DNA of 63,962 nt, from contig JAKISP010000018.1 in NCBI GenBank assembly GCA_021648525.1, positions 1 to 63,962 of the forward strand, given 5' to 3'. Source of the DNA: Gammaproteobacteria bacterium. Lineage in GTDB: Bacteria > Pseudomonadota > Gammaproteobacteria > SZUA-140. Positions 1 to 5,957 of the stretch are shown here, in pieces (position 1 is the first letter of the stretch; each line of letters starts with the position of its first letter). The notes under the pieces were generated by a model. That model was not told where the DNA came from and made no database searches. It saw only the letters and a list, made by a program, of their open reading frames with translations. Both the position numbers and the translations under genes were made by a program.

Positions 1-532
1 TCAGCTTGATGAACAGAGCCCGGGCGCGGGTCATATTGGGCGTTTTAGTCGTCACCGGCATAGCATCCACGGCGGGCGCAGGCTGTGGGCCATAAACATA
101 GGCTTCCACCTCCGGAACCTGAGCCAAAGCTCGCTCGATTAGCGGCCGCACCACCGCCCAGTCCAAGCCACCATTGCCGCAACCCAACGGTGGAATGGCG
201 ATAGATTTGATCTGCTTATCACGGGTCACCTGCACCAAATCCACTAGCCCCTGCTCGACGTACTCTAGCAGTGACTTCGCCTTCCAGTGGGTTTTGGTAG
301 GAAAGTTAATGATAAAACGGGGATTTACCAGATCCTCCCGCTCAAACAGAAACATATGGCCAGGTTGAACCTGTTTGGCCTTACACGCCTTGGCATAAAC
401 AGCAAAGTTTTCAGGAAAGGCCTGTTTAAACTGCAACGCAATACCCTTGCCCATCACCCCCACACAATTCACTGTGTTGATAATGGCTTCAACATCGGCC
501 TGCAATAAATTACCTTTTGAATAGTGAATCAT
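1..532 (-). CDS. darG: DarG-type macrodomain antitoxin, cut by the window start
   Basis: This is the 5' part (177 codons) of a leftward gene whose 3' end lies outside the window. The reading frame opens with MIHYSKGNLL and has the macrodomain signatures NTVNCVGVMGKG and, further on, PPLGCGNGGL. DarG is the antitoxin of DarTG: its macrodomain hydrolyses the ADP-ribose that DarT places on thymidine in single-stranded DNA, and its C-terminal part binds DarT. That C-terminal part is missing here only because the window ends. The start codon lies 3 bases after the darT stop, so the pair is co-translated. I am confident of the macrodomain and of the DarG identity from the DarT neighbour; whether the rest of the gene is intact cannot be seen. 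Confidence 0.9.
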   Translation of the reverse strand, partial: MIHYSKGNLLQADVEAIINTVNCVGVMGKGIALQFKQAFPENFAVYAKACKAKQVQPGHMFLFEREDLVNPRFIINFPTKTHWKAKSLLEYVEQGLVDLVQVTRDKQIKSIAIPPLGCGNGGLDWAVVRPLIERALAQVPEVEAYVYGPQPAPAVDAMPVTTKTPNMTRARALFIKL

Positions 533-535
533 GCG

Positions 536-1177
536 CTAATAATACCAGTTCGTTTTTACCAAGACCCGTGGTTTATGTGCCGGAGCCAAATCAGTCAATA
601 CTTGCTCCACCATACTCTTCGTCGCATCAGTTTTGACACCAATGCCCGCTATTATCTCCCAGGGCGCGCATTGATGGATTAAAAACTCCGCCTGCCGTGG
701 ACGTGCCCGATCAGGAAAATCGTCACTATCAAACCAATACCTGGCATCCAACAGCGGCCAATCAATCTGATCCAGGTTCGCCAGATCATCATAAAAGTCA
801 GTTAAGTCCATAGCCGCATGACCATCAGTAAACACAAACGGCAATCCCGTAGCGGTAACGGCCTCAACCTTACTCACCAAATAGATGACAGGCGCTTGCC
901 CTGCGGTATAACCCTCCACTGTTCCCTTAGAGATAGCGAACAACATTGGCGACTTGCGACCCAAATAGAACGGCGCATAATCATGCAACAGACCACCCGG
1001 TCCGCAAGGCACCTGTTTGCTGTGGCGACGTCGTTGGATGGACTCATGGGCGATATTCACATAACCATCCTCCGCCACGCTGTTATTGGCCAACAAACCG
1101 CCAGATGCGATAATTCCCGACAGATTATCAACATGGGTGATGTGATAAATATAGACTGGATCAGGCACTGCCATCAT
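536..1177 (-). CDS. darT: DarT single-stranded DNA thymidine ADP-ribosyltransferase toxin
   Basis: 213 residues, the usual DarT (DUF4433) length. DarT uses NAD+ to ADP-ribosylate thymidine in single-stranded DNA, which stalls replication; DarTG acts as a toxin-antitoxin system and as an anti-phage system. Visible family marks are the N-terminal HITHVDNL (residues 12-19), an arginine run ending at Arg51 (QRRRHSKQVP) and Glu164 in RPRQAEFLIH, which corresponds to the catalytic glutamate segment of known DarTs. No residue is obviously missing, so the toxin is probably active. The start ATG overlaps the stop of the upstream rhuM by four bases (ATGA) and the stop is 3 bases from darG, giving a tight rhuM-darT-darG operon. 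Confidence 0.93.
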   Translation of the reverse strand: MMAVPDPVYIYHITHVDNLSGIIASGGLLANNSVAEDGYVNIAHESIQRRRHSKQVPCGPGGLLHDYAPFYLGRKSPMLFAISKGTVEGYTAGQAPVIYLVSKVEAVTATGLPFVFTDGHAAMDLTDFYDDLANLDQIDWPLLDARYWFDSDDFPDRARPRQAEFLIHQCAPWEIIAGIGVKTDATKSMVEQVLTDLAPAHKPRVLVKTNWYY

Positions 1178-2211
1178 TTTGGCCCGTCTTTTAGTTTCTC
1201 GATATCGGCTTCGATTTCCTTAAGGCTCATTTCTCGGCTAATCTGTTTTTGCTCTTGCCGATATTTCACATATTCCAGAGCTGACTTTTCTGCCGCCATT
1301 TTGTGACTAATTTTACCCGCATGGGTTAAAAGATCCCTGCCATTAAGTTGTAGTATTGCGTCTAGCCTGTCGCTCCAGTCTTTCATTGTCATTGGCTGTT
1401 GCTGTTGCGCCATGGTTTCCGCAAAGGCTAAGTATTGTTCAACTAACAAGCCCAGTAACTTAATTTCTTCTTCGTTCAAATAATTTTTTGCAACGCTCAC
1501 ATCCTGCTTGTTTATGGCAGTCAGCTTCCCCTTATCAAAAGACTGCATACCCAATAATGGCAGTGTTGCATCTACCCTGCGATAAACCAGCTCCGCCGCT
1601 GTTTGCTGGCTAATGGCCCACAGCAACTTATTTTGTACAATTTTAAAAAATGAAATGGTTTTTTCATCGCTGGAATCGTAGTCAACACTGGTGGTGTAAA
1701 TATCCTTAATTTTCTGATAGAAAAACCGCTCAGACAGGCGAATTTCACGAATACGTGCCTGTAATTCATCAAAATAATTCATCGACTGGCCGCTCTTAAA
1801 GCGCTCATCATTCAGGACAAAACCCTTGGTGATGTATTCCTTTAAGCGTTGCGTCGCCCAGATGCGAAATTGCGTACCCTGTTTTGATTTAACTCGGTAG
1901 CCTACCGAAATAATGACATCAAGATTGTAGTACTTAACTTCCTTAACCTGAGTTTTACCCTGCATAGCACCGTGTTGAGTGGTATGTCGGAAATTCCGAC
2001 ACACCACTTTTTCATCCAACTCACCTTCTTTAAAGACATTAGCAATGTGCTCAGTAACCGTACTCCGACCCTTATCAAATAATCCAGCCATCTGAGCCTG
2101 TGTTAGCCAGACAGTTTCATCTTCTAAGTGGACATCAACCTTGATGTTCCCCTCATCGGTTTGATAAAGCAGTACCTGGCCTTTCTCATGTTCGGGTAGG
2201 TGGTTGTTCAT
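1174..2211 (-). CDS. rhuM: RhuM family protein
   Basis: 345 residues from the ATG at 2211, which is preceded by an AGGAAAG ribosome site; an in-frame ATG 19 codons upstream has no such site. The protein has the RhuM family layout: an N-terminal segment with TDEGNIKVDVHLEDETVWLT, the MAGLFDKGRSTVTEHI and VCRNFRHTTQHGA motifs, then VKYYNLDVIISVGYRV and a helical C-terminus rich in Lys and Glu. RhuM is named from a Salmonella pathogenicity island and often sits inside type I restriction loci; its biochemical role is not established. Here its start overlaps the stop of an hsdR relic and its stop overlaps darT, so it now leads the darTG operon. Whether it takes part in DarTG function is unknown. 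Confidence 0.88.
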   Translation of the reverse strand: MNNHLPEHEKGQVLLYQTDEGNIKVDVHLEDETVWLTQAQMAGLFDKGRSTVTEHIANVFKEGELDEKVVCRNFRHTTQHGAMQGKTQVKEVKYYNLDVIISVGYRVKSKQGTQFRIWATQRLKEYITKGFVLNDERFKSGQSMNYFDELQARIREIRLSERFFYQKIKDIYTTSVDYDSSDEKTISFFKIVQNKLLWAISQQTAAELVYRRVDATLPLLGMQSFDKGKLTAINKQDVSVAKNYLNEEEIKLLGLLVEQYLAFAETMAQQQQPMTMKDWSDRLDAILQLNGRDLLTHAGKISHKMAAEKSALEYVKYRQEQKQISREMSLKEIEADIEKLKDGPK

Positions 2212-2490
2212 AGGGGATTCTTTCCTGAAGTGGGAACAATGCCTTTGTACTGTTTGTAGCGCTGCCACAATGCTTCGGGCGATGGAAACTCATTGAGAGA
2301 AATTTCCTGCTCGATTTACCGTCGCTACATGTGCGGTCGTGTTCGTAAAAGGCATCGCCATTGCTGCTGAATACGGTTGGAATATCCAATATGGTGGCAT
2401 AGTCCAGCCTGCTTGCTCCAGAGCAGGATTGATGAACTTGGTGCAAATATCACGTTCTGACAACTCTTTTTTGTTGGTCATCGTTACCAC
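2208..2490 (-). pseudogene. hsdR: type I restriction HsdR remnant with internal deletions
   Basis: Three short HsdR pieces lie in three frames. The first (from ATG 2490 or 2481) reads TNKKELSERDICTKFI then LEQAGW, the typical HsdR N-terminus. The second, one frame over, reads ILDIPTVFSSNGDAF and EHDRT, normally found dozens of residues later. The third reads LNEFPSPEALWQRYKQ and GIVPTSG and ends at a TGA that overlaps the rhuM ATG. The order matches the N-terminal quarter of a normal HsdR, with the intervening segments deleted and the motor domains gone. No HsdM or HsdS is seen in the window. This is non-functional debris of a type I restriction locus that must once have contained rhuM. Confidence 0.85.
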
Positions 2491-2524
2491 CCAGTCTCTT
2501 TAGTCAGGCTATTTCGTTCTGATT

Positions 2525-3661
2525 TCATTTGTTTGGCTTCTGCCCATATGGCGCAAATGAATTGTCATCCATCGTCAGCAGTTGCAACAACTTAGTATGC
2601 ACAAACAACTTCTCTCTGCCTGCTTTAACCTCTTGCAACATGCCGATATCACACAATGCTTTGAGATACTTTGAAACGGTTTCCCGATGACCAATGCCTG
2701 CATCGACCAGGTTGCCGATACGACAGTAGGGCTGAATAAAGATCTGATCAACCAACTCACGGCTATAGATAGTAGGCTGTTGCTGGCGCACACAATCAAC
2801 GGCTTGTTCTTGCAGTTTACGCACTGCACGTATCTTCGCAGTGGTCCAATGGGCAGTCTCTTTGACGGCGGTGAGCATAAAGGTGATCCATTCGTGCCAA
2901 TTGTTGTTTTGGGTGACATCCAACAACAGGCGGTAATAGTCAGCTTTATTTTGGATGATGTGGCGCGAAAGATAGAGCACGGGCAGAGTGAGCAGTTTTT
3001 GATCCACCAAATAGAGAATGTTAAGCAGTCGACCGGTACGGCCATTGCCGTCGGTAAAAGGGTGAATGGCTTCGAATTGATAGTGAGCCACGGCCATGCG
3101 AACCAGCGGGTCAATCTCGTCATGGTTGTGGAGAAACTGCTCCCAATTGGCGAGTAGCTGGCGCAGGGTCGCTTCTCCAGCAGGTGGCGTATAGATCACT
3201 TCGCCGGTTCGATCATTAGCAAGCGTTGTACCGGGTACACGGCTAATATCCAGATCACTGCCTTTAATGGTACGACAGAGCTCCACCGCCAGATTGGTAT
3301 TCACCGGGCGTTTTTGCAGGGTCTGAAACCCCTGATGGAGGGCGGTACGATAACGCAGTGCTTCTTTGATTGCTGGGTCTATTTGGTTGGCGCTGCTATT
3401 GAAATTGGTTTCGGCAAAGCGAAATAGCTGGTCGCTGGTGGTAACGATGTTCTCGATCTCTGAACTGGCTTGTGCTTCCAGCAGGAGGATGGTGTTGATT
3501 AGCACAGACTGATTCGGAATCAGCTCACCCACCTGTTTCAGCTCGGCCAGCGCTACGCGTGCCTCGGTGCAGAGTTTCCATATCGCACGGGTTTCCAACT
3601 CCTGCACTGGGGGCAGGGTAGGTAAAGTGTTGTATGGCTGAGTGGGATTGAAGCCCGGCAC
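2525..3661 (-). CDS. class II Fic family AMP-transferase
   Basis: 378 residues from a GTG start preceded by a G-rich ribosome site. The Fic core motif HPFTDGNGRTGR (residues 200-211) is complete, including the catalytic His200, so AMP transfer from ATP to a protein hydroxyl is expected. The N-terminal inhibitory helix motif SSEIEN (66-71) fits the (S/T)xxxE(G/N) pattern of class II Fics, in which the inhibitor is part of the same chain. The layout (N-terminal helix, Fic fold, C-terminal winged-helix-like tail of about 90 residues) resembles the Shewanella Fic protein. The target is unknown. The gene is upstream of the hsdR relic and downstream of a symmetric half-site array that may control it. 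Confidence 0.9.
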   Translation of the reverse strand: MPGFNPTQPYNTLPTLPPVQELETRAIWKLCTEARVALAELKQVGELIPNQSVLINTILLLEAQASSEIENIVTTSDQLFRFAETNFNSSANQIDPAIKEALRYRTALHQGFQTLQKRPVNTNLAVELCRTIKGSDLDISRVPGTTLANDRTGEVIYTPPAGEATLRQLLANWEQFLHNHDEIDPLVRMAVAHYQFEAIHPFTDGNGRTGRLLNILYLVDQKLLTLPVLYLSRHIIQNKADYYRLLLDVTQNNNWHEWITFMLTAVKETAHWTTAKIRAVRKLQEQAVDCVRQQQPTIYSRELVDQIFIQPYCRIGNLVDAGIGHRETVSKYLKALCDIGMLQEVKAGREKLFVHTKLLQLLTMDDNSFAPYGQKPNK

Positions 3662-3750
3662 GGTGTACCCCCCTGGGTATGGTGATTATCCAAATATCCT
3701 TAGTTAACACTGCGGGTGTGTGCACAGCTCGTTTCGGCATTATGCGTTTT

Positions 3751-3852
3751 TATGTCGAACAATTCTATTAATTTCGACATACTCTACCTATATGTCGAAT
3801 AGGACGACATATCCGCATAAGATGTCGGCTTTTTCTTCTTTTACCGACACAT
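3751..3852. promoter_or_regulatory. symmetric array of six TGTCG half-sites between fic and int
   Basis: TGTCG occurs at 3753, 3793 and 3823 and its complement CGACA at 3775, 3805 and 3845. They form three inverted pairs: TATGTCGAA/TTCGACATA (3751-3781), TATGTCG/CGACATA (3791-3811) and TGTCGG/CCGACA (3823-3849). The pair centres are 35 bases apart (3766, 3801, 3836), and the half-site spacing (22, 18, 12, 18, 22) is exactly symmetric about 3801. The bases between half-sites are not palindromic, so this is a protein-binding array and not one hairpin. It lies upstream of fic and just downstream of the integrase relic. It could be an operator for the Fic protein or a lost regulator, or recombinase arm sites. 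Confidence 0.6.
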
Positions 3853-3854
3853 GA

Positions 3855-4376
3855 CTATCCTGGCTTCTTCACCAGATCTTCTGTTTTGAGGTGCGTATAA
3901 CGCTTCAGCATCGCCAGGTCTTTGTGGCCGGTAATAGCTGAAACCTCCATAGGTTCCAATCCCATTTCAAAAAAACGACTGGCGGCATCAAAGCGCAGAT
4001 CTTTGATCCTGGCATTTTTACAGACACGGGAGAAGGCCTGGGTGACGGGATCACCCCGAATAGAAAAGAGGAAACCGGTGATTTGGTGGGGCTGCCGCTC
4101 AATCACCGCGACTACTTTGGAAGAAAGCGGTATTTCTCGATCATCGCCATTTTTAGTGCCACTCAAAATCGCAGTGCGCTTGAGCATATTGATGTTCGCC
4201 CATTGCAGAGATTGACCAACTCGCCGCGACGCGCTCCGGCCCATTTCTGATTCGACATTGCGAGCCCATTGCTCAGCTCTGGTTTTGGTTTTGAATGTTT
4301 TGGACTGGGTCGAATAGCCCTTCTTGCGAACCGTTGCCTGCCACTGGCCGTCACCACGATTAGTGATTGTCGCCAT
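3855..4376 (-). pseudogene. tyrosine integrase, internally deleted and degraded
   Basis: A 173-codon frame starts MATITNRGDGQWQATVRK, the N-terminal part of a site-specific integrase, and ends with EVSAITGHKDLAMLKRYTHL, its C-terminal catalytic part. The middle is lost: the segment around the first catalytic Arg (AGARRGELVNL) survives only in another frame at about 4200-4230, so there is a deletion plus frameshift. The usual DLRHEAxSR box reads DLRFDAASR, losing the histidine. Total length is about half that of a normal integrase of this type. It probably drove insertion of the flanking island but should be inactive now. It is next to a tRNA-Arg fragment, as expected for such integrases. Confidence 0.82.
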
Positions 4377-4446
4377 GGTTACCCCGTAGAAACAATAAGA
4401 ACTGCCCCAGATAACTCTGAGCGTCCCAAATTGACAATAAGGAAGC

Positions 4447-4489
4447 TGGCACGCCCGAGAGGATTCGAACCTCTGACTTCCACCTCCGG
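4447..4489 (-). other. 3' fragment of a tRNA-Arg gene, probable attachment site
   Basis: Read on the minus strand this is the 3' half of a tRNA: anticodon CCG with the 3' anticodon stem GGTGG, a variable loop, a perfect T arm (AGAGG, TTCGAAT, CCTCT), acceptor CGGGCGT, discriminator G and encoded CCA. The 5' half does not follow at the right distance; only a weak D-arm-like TAGCTCAGTTG is seen near 4580. Homology stopping at the anticodon loop is typical of att sites of tyrosine-recombinase islands. The integrase relic begins 71 bases downstream. The intact tRNA-Arg should be elsewhere in the genome, likely at the other end of the island. Confidence 0.75.
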
Positions 4490-4617
4490 GGCAAAAGAGC
4501 AATCGTGCAAAGGTCTCAGGAAATAAACATGATAGTAGTCAATTGCTAACAAGCAGCCAACAACTGAGCTAACAGGGAGATGGGAAAGGTAGCCTGAGTA
4601 TGAGATCTATCGCCAAC

Positions 4618-4848
4618 TTAGCGCTGAGACTCTTCTACCTTTCTACGACCCGCAATCTTTTCAAAATTAATATCTAGATCCAGTAAATTCCATTGATCAA
4701 TATCGATAATCACTCTTGAACCACTTAGGTACTCGACCACGACTTTTGACAAGGCTGAATCAGAATAGCTAACGGCCCAGACTTTTAACAACTGACCCGT
4801 TAAATTGATATACCACGAACCTACATTTGGTTTTTGCTGGATGGACAT
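4618..4848 (-). CDS. small conserved-looking protein of unknown function
   Basis: 76 residues from the ATG at 4848, which has TGAGGAT about ten bases upstream; an upstream in-frame start at 4878 lacks a site. The sequence has an SWYINLTGQLLKVWAV segment near the N-terminus, followed by strand-like stretches and YLSGSRVIIDID, and a charged tail. It resembles, from memory, small acidic gammaproteobacterial proteins with a SWY..L.G..FEV pattern, whose function is unknown. No membrane segment, signal peptide or cysteine is present. It stands alone between the tRNA fragment and nrdJb on the core-genome side of the island boundary. Confidence 0.6.
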   Translation of the reverse strand: MSIQQKPNVGSWYINLTGQLLKVWAVSYSDSALSKVVVEYLSGSRVIIDIDQWNLLDLDINFEKIAGRRKVEESQR

Positions 4849-5038
4849 TTCGATAATCCTCAGTTTCAGATAGTACAAGTTCCTAAATTCGTTAATACCA
4901 CCGTTTCCCTAGTAACACTCATTATAGCTTGTATAGAAACTTTTTTCCACCCCATAAAACCAATAAAATCAGCCAGTTAAGAACACTTCGCACTTTGTCA
5001 TAAGGGTATTACCGCACCATGAACAATTACCTTATCAT

Positions 5039-5749
5039 CTAACCACACTTAGAGTCGCCACAGTTCAAACAGGTCATACAACCATCCATTTTGATCATCG
5101 CCCTGGTGCTACACTTATTACAGAGCTGTGCGCCCGCTGGAAATGAGCTTTCGGCAGTCTCTGCAACTTTTGACTGACCAGCCGCATCAAACTGCTCACG
5201 CTTCTCTTCGAGAAAACGCTTTTGGTGATCATCCAGCCCATCATCTTTGATCATGCCGATAAAACGTAGATGCTGATCAATCACTTCACCAATCTCAGCC
5301 ACCAGCGACGGCATAAACTTACCACCGCGCTTAAAGTAGCCGCCACGTGGATCAAACACCGAGCGCAGCTCTTCAACCAGAAAGGTCACATCACCCCCTT
5401 TCCTGAAGACCGCTGAAATAATCCGCGTTAGCGCCACGATCCACTGAAAATGATCCATATTTTTAGAGTTGATAAAGACCTCAAACGGACGGCGCAATTC
5501 ATGCTCTGTGCCTTGATTGAGCACCACATCATTGACGGTGACATAGAGCGCATGCTCGGTCAGCGGTGTCTTCACCTTATAAGTAGAACCCAATAGCATT
5601 TCTGGACGCTCCAACTTCTCATGCATGTGAATCACATTTGAAGTCGGCACTTCCTTCTCAACACTATCTGGCGTATCTACTGGCAACGCCTTTTCTTCTT
5701 CACTTACCACGCCATAACTGACGATTTTTTTACCAATTTTTGTAGCCAT
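5039..5749 (-). CDS. nrdJb: split class II ribonucleotide reductase, C-terminal subunit NrdJb
   Basis: 236 residues from the ATG at 5749, preceded by AGGGAGAAAG; the longer frame to 5833 has no site. The protein has a TSCPD-type domain (roughly residues 80-180, with LRRPFEVFINSKN and FRKGGDVTFLVEEL) and a cysteine-rich tail with CNKC and CMTCLNCGDSKCG. In class II reductases the C-terminal cysteine pair re-reduces the active site after each turnover. NrdJb is the separate polypeptide carrying this part in Pseudomonas-type split enzymes and works with NrdJa encoded upstream. The two genes share an almost identical ribosome site, which suggests matched translation. The 208-base gap between them holds a large palindrome. 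Confidence 0.9.
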   Translation of the reverse strand: MATKIGKKIVSYGVVSEEEKALPVDTPDSVEKEVPTSNVIHMHEKLERPEMLLGSTYKVKTPLTEHALYVTVNDVVLNQGTEHELRRPFEVFINSKNMDHFQWIVALTRIISAVFRKGGDVTFLVEELRSVFDPRGGYFKRGGKFMPSLVAEIGEVIDQHLRFIGMIKDDGLDDHQKRFLEEKREQFDAAGQSKVAETAESSFPAGAQLCNKCSTRAMIKMDGCMTCLNCGDSKCG

Positions 5750-5853
5750 TTTTCTTTCTCCCTGGTTTTCTGTGCGTGCCATTAATTCGGAATCGTTACT
5801 AGAACTGTAACTATTCAGCATAGTGAAAAACAAAATAGTAACTGATCAGGTTG

Positions 5854-5941
5854 CCTCTGATTTGTTCGAGTACAAGGAAAAAATTCGCAGTTTACACGTG
5901 TAAATGAGAATTTTTGACGCCGTAATCGGGCAAATCAGGGG
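5854..5941. repeat. 88-base imperfect palindrome between nrdJa and nrdJb
   Basis: The stretch folds on itself about a centre at 5897/5898. From inside out: TTTACAC/GTGTAAA (5891-5904, perfect), AAAAATTC/GAATTTTT (5879-5886 and 5908-5915), TCGAGTAC-like/GTAATCGGG-like, and CTGATTTG/CAAATCAG (outer arms). It starts 17 bases past the nrdJa stop and ends about 105 bases before the nrdJb start, so an RNA copy would form a long hairpin inside the nrdJa-nrdJb transcript. It could lower read-through, protect the nrdJa mRNA end, or be a MITE or REP-like repeat. No transposase is near. The structure is directly visible; its role is inferred. Confidence 0.7.
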
Positions 5942-5957
5942 TGAGCTGAATAATTAC

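Noticed and set aside
4447..4600. A complete tRNA-Arg gene
   Set aside because: Only the 3' half is present; the D-arm-like sequence near 4580 is at the wrong distance and does not pair.
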